DNA of 64,000 nt. Source: Diphasiastrum complanatum. Lineage: Eukaryota > Streptophyta > Lycopodiopsida > Lycopodiales > Lycopodiaceae. Below are positions 1-11,099 of this stretch, piece by piece. The stretch is from assembly GCA_029204225.1 (NCBI GenBank), contig CM055107.1, positions 23,554,178-23,618,177 of the forward strand, read 5' to 3'. A program made the position numbers and the translations under genes. The notes under the pieces were generated by a model, which saw only the letters and a list, made by a program, of their open reading frames with translations, ran no database searches and was not told where the DNA came from. Numbering within the stretch: position 1 is the first letter of the stretch; each line of letters opens with the position of its first letter.

Positions 1-19
1 ACGTTGTACACTGGATGAT

Positions 20-412
20 GTGGTTATCATGTTACCCAAAGCACATCGTGAACCCAAAGAACAAGTGCCAGAATTGAAAGATGTTTACGATGGCCCAACT
101 AGGACACAGCCTATGAATCTTGTTAGACCAGGAGAACCAAAAAAAATTGTACAAGTTGGATCACAACTTAATCTTGAACAGTTTCAAGCGCTCCGAACGT
201 TACTTATTAAGTATCAAGATTGCTTTGCATGGATTTATAAAGATCTCGAGGGTATTCCGACGTCAGTTATTGAACACACCATACCTTTAATACTTGATGC
301 AGTTCCAAAGGTTACAAAGTTCTATCACTGTAATCCTAATGTTGAGGATATGAAAAAAAAAGAGTTTCTGAGATTGCTTGACGTCGATTTCATTCAAAAC
401 ATGAAGCGTTAT
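20..412 (+). pseudogene. Gypsy pol fragment: region before reverse transcriptase and first RT residues
   Basis: This 131-codon piece resembles the part of a Tat/Athila-type Gypsy polyprotein between protease and reverse transcriptase. It contains the CFAWIYKDLEGIP segment, matching the usual CFAW-Y-DM-GI signature just upstream of RT, and ends in a remnant of the first RT strand (LLDVDFI). The catalytic RT palm that should follow is absent: the sequence jumps straight to RNase H, so roughly 0.8-1 kb has been deleted. The reading frame also changes at the junction. The left end of the element lies outside the window. Family placement as Gypsy is firm; the exact lineage is inferred. Confidence 0.75.
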
Positions 413-414
413 CC

Positions 415-1971
415 ATGATTTTTTCTGTACGAAAATTTCGACATTACCTCATGGAAACACACTTTGCATTTTATACGGATTACCAGCCATTACTTTTCTT
501 GGTAAACAAGACATGCAATACTGGGCGTATTGCAAGATGGTTACTGTTATTGACTGAATTTGACTTTCGAATTGTGGTTCAGAAGGGGAAGCAACATTAT
601 CTAGCTGATCATATTTCACGAATTGAGTCTGCACCAGTTAATACAGAAGTGGGTGATAAATTACATGATGCTGCATTATTCTATGTAGAGGCAGTACCTA
701 AGTGGGCAGTGGATATTGTTGAGTACCTGATGCTAGGACAACCGAATGACTTTTTGACAAAAGTACAGAAGAAGTAATTGATTCATAAGGCTCAACCTTA
801 TCAATTGATTGCAGGACAATTGCATCGTCATGGATCAAACAATATTCTACGTAGATGTGTTTTACCACATGAAATATTAGATTTAATCATGTTTTTACAT
901 GATGGCATGGGCGAAGGACACTTTTCTATATATATATTAATGTTCGCAAACTTTTGCAATTAGGTTGTTGGTGGCCTATGCTTCATAAGGACACACAAAA
1001 TTATATTCAGACATGTGATGTTTGCCAGCGAGCACAATGGCCTACTAGACAGAACTATGAATCCTCACATTTGGTTTTTATCGCAAGTGCCATTTGAAAA
1101 ATGGGGACTGGATTATGTTGGTCCTATTCATCTCGCGCGAGGATCTCAGGCTCGATACATTATCGTAGCAACTGATTATATGACCAAGTGGGTTGAAGCC
1201 AAAGCTGTCAAAGTTGCTGGTGCAAAATCTATGAGCAAGTTTCTCTATGAACATATTATTATCAGATTTGGATGTCTGATCGAGATTGTCATTGATCGGG
1301 GTACACACTTTGTTAATCAGACAACAAAGTGTTTACTGAAAGATTTTTTTGTTATACACAAATTTAGTACTCCATATTATCCTAGGGGGAATGGCCAAGC
1401 TAAATCTTCCAATAAGATTTTTTGCATTATTATGACAAAAACAGTTGAAGCGAGTCGGTCTGATTGGGAACATAAACTGCATGCAGCATTATGGGCATTC
1501 AAAACCACTTACAAAAGTGGTACAAATCAAACACCCTTTCAACTAGCTTATGGTCAAGATGTTGTTATGCGGATTGAGTTTTTAATATCACCTTTACGCA
1601 TAACAACAACAGAGCGGTTAAATGATGATAAGTCTGTACAACTATGTCATGAAACGTTGCACAAATTGTGTGAAACAAGATTGATGGCAGTCCATGCGTT
1701 AGTAGCAGAGAAAGCCCGTGGTAAGGCATGGCGCGATCGTCAGTTACACGAAAAGGATATGAAAGAAGGAGATCTAGCACTGATGTACAAAACCAAGCTG
1801 ATCAAGGGGAAATTGAAATTTATCAGTGAAGGCCCATATAGAGTTAAGGAAATTCTGAACTATCAAGCAGTGATTCTTGAACACTTGGACGAAAATTGTT
1901 TTGATACTCCCATGAATGGTAGCCGATTACGCAAGTTTTGGCAGCCTGTTCCGCCAGTTCAGCAAGCATGA
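415..1971 (+). pseudogene. Gypsy pol fragment: RNase H, zinc-binding domain and integrase
   Basis: One frame covers RNase H (KFRHYLMETHFAFYTDYQPL; LADHISRIES) and the integrase core, broken by stops at 775-777 and 961-963. The integrase zinc region (CDVCQRAQWP, from 1014) lies in another frame, so a frameshift separates it from the core beginning PFEKWGLDYVGPI. The catalytic aspartates are visible in GLDY and VIDRGT. The position of the third acidic residue reads GNGQAKSSNK where the family has Glu, so the DDE triad is broken. A C-terminal chromatin-type tail ends with FDTPMNGSRLRKFWQ. The order RNase H then integrase with no RT identifies a dead, internally deleted Gypsy element on the plus strand. 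Confidence 0.85.
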
Positions 1972-2708
1972 TCCAAATGATTTTTTATTTTGCTTTGTTT
2001 TCAAATTATTTTTTTCACTACTTAATTGTTAATTTCTTTTGGAAAAGACAGCATGAAAAAAAAAAAACGAAGAAAAATGAGAAAAGACTGATGAGCAAAA
2101 GTCAGAAATGTCATCAGATCAGAAGTAGTTAGATCTTTATGAAAAAATGACTTGGAAATTTACTTTTTTGGTCATCGAATGTTCTTTTCACCAGTTACTA
2201 CCTGTTTTTGAGTTTGGTGAATGATCAACAATATGTCATTCTGGGAACCTTCGCCGAGCACCTTGCTCTCCTCGGAAACCTTCTCGACATGCTAGATGGA
2301 CTTAAAATGTCAAAATTAGGTCAGCTATAGATTTAGATCCTGCAAATTTGCACTTATGACAATACTTGGGTGAAGGATCCTCTTGGACAAAGATTCATCC
2401 TTTGCCAGACCTTAAAAACGTTCGTCGGATAGGTTCAGAGCCTCAAAAATCTTTGTCGATATTTTTATAGACTATTTTCACAGTACTGAGTAAGCCTGCA
2501 AATTTTTGTTCAGAACTAATCAGCCAAACTAGTATTTGTGTAATGGACCCTCCAAATTCACCTATAAGTTGGTTGAATTTGATTCATTCCTCACTTGTGC
2601 TAGCGAAGCTCTTGCCAATTTTTCCAGCGACCAAAGTCTTCAAATTTTCTATATTATTTTCTGATATACACTCGTGCTCATTATTCTCAATTTCTGTTCT
2701 TTTCCATC
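1972..2708 (+). other. Non-coding region after Gypsy pol
   Basis: No convincing gene is seen. It is AT-rich, with A-rich tracts near 2060-2090, and probably holds the 3-prime untranslated part and possibly an LTR of the Gypsy element. No second LTR copy exists in the window to define its limits. Confidence 0.4.
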
Positions 2709-4346
2709 ATGTCTTCCACAGATACGTCTCAGTCATCTCGTTACACTATCTATCATGATGTCCCTTCTACAATAGATATCATGGTCCTTCCTAGCACAAG
2801 CATGGTCACTCAGTGGATGACCCTTGTGGAGCCTCTGCTTACTGCAATGGGTATTCATGAGAGAGCCTTCTCGGGGAGAATCAACATGGATTTTATCACT
2901 CTTCTCTTCAGTACTTGGAAGAAAGAGAAATCTAAATTTTACATTACCTTCCAAGGAGCCACACACAAGGTGTGTGTGATTGAGGCTGCCCTTGCTGTCA
3001 TAGAGATAACGTCTGGTACCCAAGCCTCACCGAATCATAAGCAAGCCAAACAGGCTATTAAGCCTTATATTGACATTACCAATGATCTACATTGGACTAA
3101 TGACGACTATCTTCTAGAGGCCATTACTGATCCTGCCATTCAGGCTGCTGCTCAGCTCCTCAACAATTTCTTGATGGTTGGCAACCTCAGGAAAGACCGT
3201 ATTACTTCCCAGATTTTGCGTACGATAGTTGAGTCTTAGGCCAAGATAGCCAAGGCTCCTCTAGAACCATATAACTGGTTCAAGACTATCTTTGGAGAGC
3301 TCAAACAAGCCATCAAGAGCAATAACAAGCAGCAAATTGTTGTTGGCCCGATGTTGTCACTCCTAGCAACCTCCCACCTTGAGAATAAAATCCATGGTTT
3401 TAGTATGGACGTCGTGCTCTCTATCTATAAAGAAGCACTGGCAGAGTCATCTCAATAGACATCGAGCTCACATAGTCGTTGTCATCCACGCATCGAGATC
3501 GTCATTTTTGACTCGCCTTCCTCATCACGACGTTGTAGTAGGCAGACATCTTCAGCTGCGCTTCCACCCCCTGCTACTATTTGCACTGGACTCCCTATTC
3601 TCCCCACCTCTGATATTTCCCTCACCTCTGCTTCCTCACAAGGTCAGTCTGTGACAATTGGATTTTCCATTCCAGTCACAGCTGCCCTGCAACAGGCCTT
3701 GTTGGTAGTCGGACAATTGGACTTAGGAGCATTGGAACGCGAACAACTTCAAGGTGAATTGGACGCGACCACCCTTGAACGTGATTCCTACTTATAGACC
3801 CAAGTGCGGCAACCACAAAGTCAGGCAAGGCCAAGACCATTATCAAGGATTGAAAAAGCCGCCGCCCAGGTGTTGGAAGCTGGGCCACAAATTCCAGTTC
3901 CATTGATGCCACAGTTCTCGCCTCAGCACCAGAATCAGGACAGAATGGATACAGAGTTGGATTCAGGCATGGAACAAGGTGGATCCCTAGAAGTCCAAGA
4001 AGAACAACAAGTTCCACAGGCAATGCAAGCAGGTCCATCTTCCTCAAGGACCACACCATTGTTCAGACGACCAATCGACGTCGAGGACCAGATCCAAAGC
4101 TTTTTAGTGCAACATCCTCATGAGTCCTTGCGTGGTGATTGGATTCTCAAGTTTAAGACCTCTGAAATTGAGGCCGACAAGGAATTGAATAAGATACCCG
4201 CATTTGGAGAGCAGCCAGCTTGGAGACTTATAGGTTGTGAGAAAACTTTGGAATCCATCAGGAGTTATGTGGCCAGCCTTTGCCAATTGCACGTAGATCC
4301 ATGTTACGTACCAATGCTGCACATGAATAAGTGGAAGGATTTGTGA
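2709..4346 (+). pseudogene. Unknown long ORF, 5-prime part, interrupted by a Copia insertion
   Basis: A single frame runs from the ATG at 2709 to 4346 with in-frame stops near 3237, 3456 and 3795, and is otherwise well behaved. The first about 250 residues are mixed helical sequence (MVTQWMTLVEPLLTAMGI; LHWTNDDYLLEAI). The middle is Ser/Pro-rich, and a Gln/Pro-rich stretch follows from 3804. It does not resemble gag, protease, RT or integrase. Position directly after a Gypsy integrase suggests an accessory ORF of that element, as some Tat-lineage elements carry extra ORFs, but an independent transposon gene is equally possible. The frame resumes beyond the Copia element at 10262. Function unknown. 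Confidence 0.5.
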
Positions 4347-4363
4347 TTGGCCATGGACAAAAT

Positions 4364-4614
4364 AGTTAAGAAAACACAATTGAAAGCACCCGACCGGATC
4401 AATCACCACAACACAACGTCAAGTGCAACAAGAATGCAGAATTACTCTCTTTAAACTGTATATTCAAGAACTACTAGTAAGTACAAAGATGAGTTTCTTA
4501 AAAACACTCAAAGGGCTTGTAAAAGAAAGATGGCCTGATAACTCTAGAACTAAGCACACGTGGTGCCGTCGAAATAGGAAAGCACTGTATAAGTCGATCA
4601 TTGCTATTTTAACT
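4364..4614 (-). repeat. 3-prime LTR of the 4.4-10.3 kb Copia element
   Basis: Same length (251 bp) as the repeat at 10006-10256, with a handful of substitutions. It is preceded in sense orientation by a short purine-rich tract and ends next to the AAAAT target duplication. Confidence 0.9.
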
Positions 4615-4705
4615 CTCTCGCTCAATGATCAACGTCACTTTTCATTTTAGAGTATACTCTATTCATGGAACATACCTCCATGATAGCATTACAAGTAAAA
4701 GCTTT

Positions 4706-6094
4706 TTACATAACTTGGTCTAAGCCAAGTTTAGCTCTCAAAGTTTCAAACTTTTCTTTACTTAATGCTTTTGTAAATATATCAGCAACTTGTAACAACA
4801 TAGAACAATGTGCAATACCAATGTCTTCAGATTGTAATTTTTCATGCACAAAGTGATATTTTACTTCAATATGTTTTGTCCTTGCGTGAAAGATTGGATT
4901 TTTAGCTAATTGTATTCCGCTTTGACTATCACAGAAAATAATAGTGGGATTTTCCTGCTTCATGCCAATCTCACATAACAACTTACGTAGCCAAATAGCT
5001 TCTTGGGTAGTAGAACTCAATGCTTTATATTCGGCTTCTGTGGAAGAAAGAGAAATAGTATCTTGCTTCTTGCTAGACCATGAAAAATTGAAGGTATAAC
5101 CTGTTGTTGACTTTCTATCATCTATACTTCCAGCCCAATCAACATCAACATAACCTTGCAACTTAGGTAAAACACTTTGTCTTTTGTAGACTAGACCAAG
5201 GTTCGGTGTACCTTTTACATATCTCAAAATCCTTTTTGCAGCTTTCCAATGGTTCAAAGTGGGTGATGACATGAATTGGCTAATCAAACTTACAACATAG
5301 CATATATCAGGACGTGTAGTTGTAAGATATATTAAACTTCCAACTAGCTGACGAAATAGTGTAGTATCAACATGTGCACTATTATCAATACGAGATAATT
5401 TCTTACCAACTTCGCAAGGGGTGATGGAAGGTTTGCACTCTGTCATGTGAAATCTCTCCAATATCTCGCCTACATACTTGTTTTGACATAACCTGATATC
5501 ACTGCTAGTTTGCCATACTTCGACACCCAAGCAATAGGGCATAAGATCTAAATCTGTCATCTCAAATTGCTTGCACAAGTTAGCTTTGACAGAACGAGTA
5601 AGGTTCTCATCATTGCCAGTGATAATGATATCATCAACGTAAAGTACAATCAAGGCAATGTTGTCATCATTTATAAGAACATAAAGATTTGGATCTGAAT
5701 TTGTTCTTACAAATCCATGTGAAAGAAAGTAATTGTCAATGCGTCCATACCATGCGTGTGCTGCTTGTTTAAGGCCATAAAGTGCTTTGCGTAGTTTACA
5801 TACTTTCTGTTCTTGCCCTTTTGCCATGAAGCCCTGTGGTTGGACCATGTAAACTTCTTCTTCTAAGTCACCATTCAAAAAAGAAGACTTCACATCCATT
5901 TGATGGATTTTCCACCCAAAATGAGATGCTAAGGCAATGATAAGGCGTAGCATAGTCCACTTAGCCACTGGAGCAAATGTTTCTTCATAGTCAATTCCTT
6001 TGCTTTGCTCATAACCCTTCACTACTAGGCGTGCCTTATGCTTTGCTATTGTGCCATCGGCATGAAACTTTGTTCTAAACTCCCAATGTATCAT
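4706..6094 (-). pseudogene. Copia reverse transcriptase and RNase H
   Basis: A 462-codon open frame covers the RT palm and RNase H of the Copia polyprotein. Visible marks are DVKSSFLNGDLEEEVYM, the LYGLKQA motif, the YVDDIIITG catalytic loop, RTKHIEVKYHFVHE and the terminal ADIFTKAL. RNase H shows SSTEAEYKAL and FCDSQSGIQLA. This is the best preserved part of the element. Its first residues lie within RT, so the true start is upstream in another frame: a frameshift separates it from the integrase part at 6442-6708. Confidence 0.9.
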
Positions 6095-6441
6095 GTCTTT
6101 GGATGGATTCTATCTCTTCTTCCATTGCCCTTTGCCACTCTTTGTGATCTTTTGCCTCATCAAAGGTTGATGGCTCTCGACACTTCAAAATGTCAGTCAT
6201 AAGGGCATAGTTCACATGATAACGATCGCTTTGTGTGCTAGATTTTGCTTTGCGTCCTTCATGATCTTTTCATACCATTTTGGTATTTAGATTCAGGTGA
6301 TACACTACGTGGAGAGTACGTATCCCAAGGAGTGTCCAAGTAATGTCTCTTACTTCCAACCGGTTTCTCCTTCATTGCTCCTATTGGCAAGTATGTCCCC
6401 TTAGGCTCTTGAATAGGTGGTGTTCTTTCATATTCGCCCTC

Positions 6442-6708
6442 TCAACTTTCGTCCTCACGTGCATCATTTTGTGGAGCATCTTCATCATTTTCTTCCTCCA
6501 GAATTGTGGAAAGTCTCTTGATGCTTTCACCTTTTGCATGGTCTTCATCTTCATACCTATGCGTTTCATCAAAGATCACATCTTTGCTAATGTGAATTTT
6601 GTTCATTACAGGATCAAAACACTTGTAAGCTTTTGTTCTTTCATCATAACCGATGAAGATACACTTGATTGCTTTGGCATCAAGTTTCTTTCGCTCCTCC
6701 TTTGGCAC
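6442..6708 (-). pseudogene. Copia integrase C-terminal part and linker
   Basis: This piece carries the end of integrase (KLDAKAIKCIFIGYDERTKA; PVMNKIHISKDVIFDE), a segment common to Copia integrases after the core, then an acidic linker. A frameshift separates it from the core at 6754-8247. It continues the same minus-strand element. Confidence 0.8.
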
Positions 6709-6753
6709 ATGTACATAGGCCTTACATCCAATGACACGAAATTTGTCGATTTT

Positions 6754-8247
6754 TTACTTTATTCTAGTAAATGCTTCTTCAGGAGTCACATTTGGAACCG
6801 CAACTGTAGGGCTTTTGTTTTGCAAGAACGTTGCTGCACTGCACGCTTCCGACCAAAGTGAATCGGTCAAGCCCATTTGCTTCATCATGGAGCGTGCACT
6901 CTCCATAATAGTTCTGTTTTTCCGTTCAGCTACACCATTACTATGCGGCGTGTGTGATTGTGTGAATTGTCTTTTAATGCCATGTTCTTTGCAAAAGTCT
7001 TCAAAATCATCAGATTTATATTCACCCCCTCTATCAGATCTTAGCACTTTTATGCGTGCCTCTAGTTGGTTCTCTACCAAAGTTTTGAATTCCTTGAAGC
7101 GAGCAAAAGCGTCATATTTCTTCTTCAAGAAATAAATCCATGTCCTTCTCGAGTAATCATCTATGAAAGTCATAAAATAATTTGCTTTCCCCAACGACAT
7201 GGTCTTCATTGGACCGCACAAGTCGCTGTGAATTAGTTCCAGCGGTTTCTTAGCTCTTGCAGCTCCACCTTTCTTGAATGTCTCTCTGTGATGCTTTCCC
7301 ATGATGCATCCTTCACATATTGCATGGTGATCATCCTGCAATGCTGGTAACCCTATTACCATCTTCAGCTTCGCCATCAATCTCAAGCTCCCATAGTTCA
7401 AATGACCAAGTCTTCTGTGCCATAACTCAAATTGAGATGCTGTTGAGATGGCCAAACCATATTCACCTGGTTTTGCAGCATCCAATTTATAAAGGCCACA
7501 GTTACTATCTCTATAACCCTTTGCCACCACTTTGTGGTTATGGTTCGTATCCTTCATAAGGCATCCATCCTTGACAAATTCAACTTTAAGATGTTGATTT
7601 GCCATTACACCAACAAAAAGCAAACTCTTTTTGAGTCCAAGAACATAAAGTACATTAGGGATATTTTTAATTTTGCCATCAAGAAATTGCACAGGTACAT
7701 TGCCCACACCCTTTATCTGGCATTCCTCTCCATTGGCTTGAGTGACCTTATTCCCATCATGGATTGGTGAGAATTTTTCAAACCAATCACGTTTTTCGGT
7801 CATATGCCTTGTGGCGCCTGAATCTATGAACCATCTGGCACCATCATCAACTTGGGATGCCAATGCCGATGAGAAAACACTTGTCTCGTCATCTTCTCCA
7901 TCATCTTTGGCAATGTTTCCTTGTTGAGTCACTTTTCCCACCTTTATCTCTGCTTTCTTCTTATAACACTCGCGTGTCCAATGGCCTGGTTTGTGACAAT
8001 AGTAACATATTTCTTTCTTCTTCTTTTTCCCTTTTGAAGACGATTCTCCTTCGTCATCATCATCCTTGGATTTCTTAGGAATCCTTTTCCATCCTTTCTG
8101 CTTGCCTTTAGCAAGCAAGGCTTGATCCTCCTGTGGAGTTTGTCTTGACTTCACCACTTCGCGACGCTGCTCTTCTTGCAACATGATTCCGTGGAAGTCT
8201 TCAAAAGTAGGCAACCTCTCCCTCGAAGCAATGCTGCTCACAAACAT
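6754..8247 (-). pseudogene. Copia gag zinc knuckle, protease and integrase core
   Basis: In order, the 497-codon frame encodes the end of gag (RERLPTFEDFHGIM), a CCHC knuckle (CYYCHKPGHWTREC), a retropepsin motif (WFIDSGATRHMT), the GAG-pre-integrase segment (LWHRRLGHLNYGSL) with HHCC-type residues, and the integrase core with FIDDYSRRTWIYF, VLRSDRGGEY and GVAERKNRT supplying the DDE triad. The first part of gag lies upstream at 8548-8736 in another frame. The fusion of gag and pol in one frame is usual for Copia. Confidence 0.9.
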
Positions 8248-8547
8248 CTATAGCCCTTTCGAGACACCGCTCATTGTGGTATGTACCAATTCAATATCTC
8301 TGATTGGTTCTCCAATTGCCACAAGTTGATTTCTCAGCTACTTTATCCTGGTGAAGAAGGATCCCACTGATTTATATTCTTCCATCCTTACTGTGTTCAA
8401 TCTCGACTTCAACAACATGGCTCAAGCTGGATTGCAAGTTTGAAATTGCATTCTAAGAGCTTTCCAAGCTCCCCTAGCCGTCGTGGCATCACTCATGTGA
8501 GTGATCACATGGTCTTTCACTGAAAGATTGATCAAGGATAATCCTCT

Positions 8548-8736
8548 CTATGCCTTTTTATCAAAGGCCCTTATGTCACCTGGAGTGGTATTTGGTCGGA
8601 CTTCAATACCTGCCACGATTTCCCACAACTCTTTTTCCATCAAAATGCTCTTCATTTTGAATTTCCAGATGTTGTAGTTAGAAGCCCCATCAAATTTGCT
8701 TGCATCGCCCAAAATTGCCTCATTGATGTTTGCCAT
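8548..8736 (-). pseudogene. Copia gag N-terminus
   Basis: Starts MANINEAILGDASKFDGASN and continues with YNIWKFKMKSIL, the standard Copia gag opening. It is cut by a stop, and the next 300 bases of gag (8248-8547) contain further stops. The 1.27 kb between this start and the primer binding site (8737-9993) is the leader and holds no gene. Confidence 0.8.
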
Positions 8737-10005
8737 CTCCGAACTGCTTTAAACTTCACCTGTAGGCTATAAAGTGTATGCTAGAGCCAACCGTGATGTC
8801 AGAATTCAATAATAATGACCTGCAATTTTTAGCTTACCAGGCCACCCGCCGCTATTTCGCCAAATTGAAAGCCAAACTGGCATCGTTTTCCAAAATGCTT
8901 CACGTCACCAACTCCCAGCTTCTTGCCCAGTAGAATGGTGAAATCACTTCTGGCACACTTCGAACACTTTCTCCATGACAATCACTCTGTTTTGGTGTAC
9001 CATACTTGCAAGTACAGTCAAGGTGCCTTCGTTTGGAGGCTATAGCCTTTCGTTTGGTCAAAATAGGCTAAAGGAGGTGAAAATAAGGGCAATTTGGGTT
9101 TTTGAACTGTTTCTTCAGTGTGAAGAAACTTCACCCTTCAATGACTTGGGACCCAACAATTTTTTCAGTCTGAAGATTTTTAATGAAGTTGCAATGCACT
9201 TTGCACTTCAGACCCCTTCAGACTCTTTCACTTCAATCCAACGGATCCTTTAGATCCAACGACCCACCCATTGTGAAATGACCATCGTTGATCTGTATGA
9301 ATCAAGATCAGACGGCTGTCAATGCGTTTGTGTGTTGATCAAAGGCCCTCAAAGTACTGAACACTTCGGGCCGCTAGCTGGTGATCATGACTGAGCGCAC
9401 GACAGCTCCCGCGACCTCTCCTCCTTCTCTCTCTACCAACGATGGAGTTTTCTCACTCCTTCACGGGCTATGGCAGCTCCTCATTAATCGCACTAGCTGC
9501 CTTCCTCCTCCACAGCCAGTCGCGGCCTTCCTACCGCAGAATCGCGCAACCAGGGCGCCCATTCACAATCTCTCACAGCTTTAAAAACATCCTCCTACAA
9601 GGAGATATCTCTAATTTTGTCTCTTGAAACCCTAGCAATTTTGAAGAGAAGAATATACTGAACTTTACTTAGGCTTTCCCTGAGCTTTCCTTTGCAGCTC
9701 CTAGCTGACTGAGGTCGCCCTACTGTAGGTTATCTTCTGCTCCAACCCACTCTTCAAACGATATTCAATTGGATTCAAACCAATCACAAATGCCAAGCAA
9801 CCCTCCAGAAGAATTTTTCAGCTTCAAACTTGCTTGCTTTTTTATTCAACCAACAATTCCCTGTCTCTAAATCCTTTTTACAGTTTTCAGCCGTTCCACG
9901 AATCTCCGCAGACTCGGTTTCGTGCTTCCTAGCCAACAAACCGTCGTGAATTCGCAGCTCTTTGTTCTTGTCTGGTGATTCCAGCCACCAAGGGCTCTGA
10001 TACCA

Positions 10006-10256
10006 AATTAAGAAAACACAATTGAAAGCACCCGACTGGATCAATCACCACAGCACAACGTCAAGTGCAACAAGAATGTAGAATTACTCTTTTCAAACTG
10101 TATATTCAAGAACTACTAGTAAGTACAAATATGAGTTCCTTAAAAACACTCAAAGGGCTTGTAAAAGAAAGATGGCCCAATAACTCTAGAACTAAGCACA
10201 CGTGGTGCCGTCGAAATAGGAAAGCACTGTATAAGTCGATCATTGCTATTTTAACT
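10006..10256 (-). repeat. 5-prime LTR of the 4.4-10.3 kb Copia element
   Basis: Followed in sense orientation directly by the TGGTATCAGAGC primer binding site. Its inner terminal bases read AATT where the outer end of the other copy reads AGTT on the plus strand, a single mismatch. Confidence 0.9.
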
Positions 10257-10261
10257 AAAAT

Positions 10262-10703
10262 TACTATCCATACGTCGAACTGGCCAATCATCCACCAACC
10301 ATATAGCTAGGAGATATCAGTGGACTTCCATCGATTCCTACAAGCTTACCAGCGAGAGTATATCCACTCTCCTGATCCCACTATTAGCCAATCGGCGTTG
10401 TTCACAAAAGATCTCACTCTCTTGGCGTCCTACTTTGGCATTGGATCCGAATAAGCCAATGGCGTTAGAGAGTATTAAGGATCAACTGCCAGTGACCAGA
10501 TTGTATTTTCGTGCAACAATGATGGGAGGCTCCTGGGAATCTCAATTCACAGCCCCTGGACAACATCAAAGTGGACTGATGGAGCCCACCGTTGGTTTTT
10601 GTCGCACAATTTAGATTTCAACACTGCCCGACTCGATTTCATGGAGAAGGTGCAGTATTATTTAATAAAGATCCAACGTGATACAAATAGAAGCCCACAG
10701 TAA
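10262..10703 (+). pseudogene. Unknown long ORF, 3-prime part
   Basis: Removing the Copia element and one AAAAT copy rejoins this piece in frame with the ORF ending near 4358. It reads through HRFLQAYQREYIHSPDPTIS and KDLTLLASYFGIG and ends with VQYYLIKIQRD before a stop near 10703. Several in-frame stops show decay. The region from about 10704 to 11000 holds only short broken frames; its G-rich run at 10741-10750 (GGTGGGGGAT) could be a polypurine tract, which is speculative. Confidence 0.4.
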
Positions 10704-11099
10704 CTGCATCTCGCAGGTGTCATGGGACCGCCACCAGTTTTGGTGGGGGATACTACTGGATTTGCGGATCTTGAGGCAACTCTAACCCTAGTTAATAAGT
10801 GAGAAGGATTTGGCACCCTACGGTGTAAGTCCAACCTAATGATTACATAGTTATTTGATTAATTAGAAAGTCAATAAAAGGACTTTAGGCCTTTTTGCGA
10901 GACTTGTAATGTCACAGGGCCTAAATGTCAAGTTAGTGAATAAAGTTGGGTTTCCCTCCAATTTTGAATGGTTCTTAGATTTTATAATCAAGGAGGCAGA
11001 AATGGACCAGTGCTAGATTGATTAGATCTTGGGTTGAGGATAGGCAAGGAAAGGAATCATGACAAATTTGCAGAGTACTTTAGACTAGCTCCTTCCTCT

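Larger units (their letters stand above)
4364..10256 (-). mobile_element. Copia LTR retrotransposon, boundaries defined (5.9 kb)
   Basis: Two 251-bp direct repeats (4364-4614 and 10006-10256) flank a gag-pol region on the minus strand. The 5-bp sequence AAAAT sits immediately outside both ends (4359-4363 and 10257-10261), a target site duplication. A tRNA-Met-type primer binding site abuts the inner edge of the right repeat (GCTCTGATACCA on plus, 9994-10005), and a purine-rich tract (minus-strand reading of 4615-4623) abuts the left repeat. The LTR ends are unusual: 5-prime AGTTAA and 3-prime TTAACT rather than TG...CA. Coding capacity is broken by several frameshifts and stops, so the element is defective although recently bounded. 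Confidence 0.9.
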
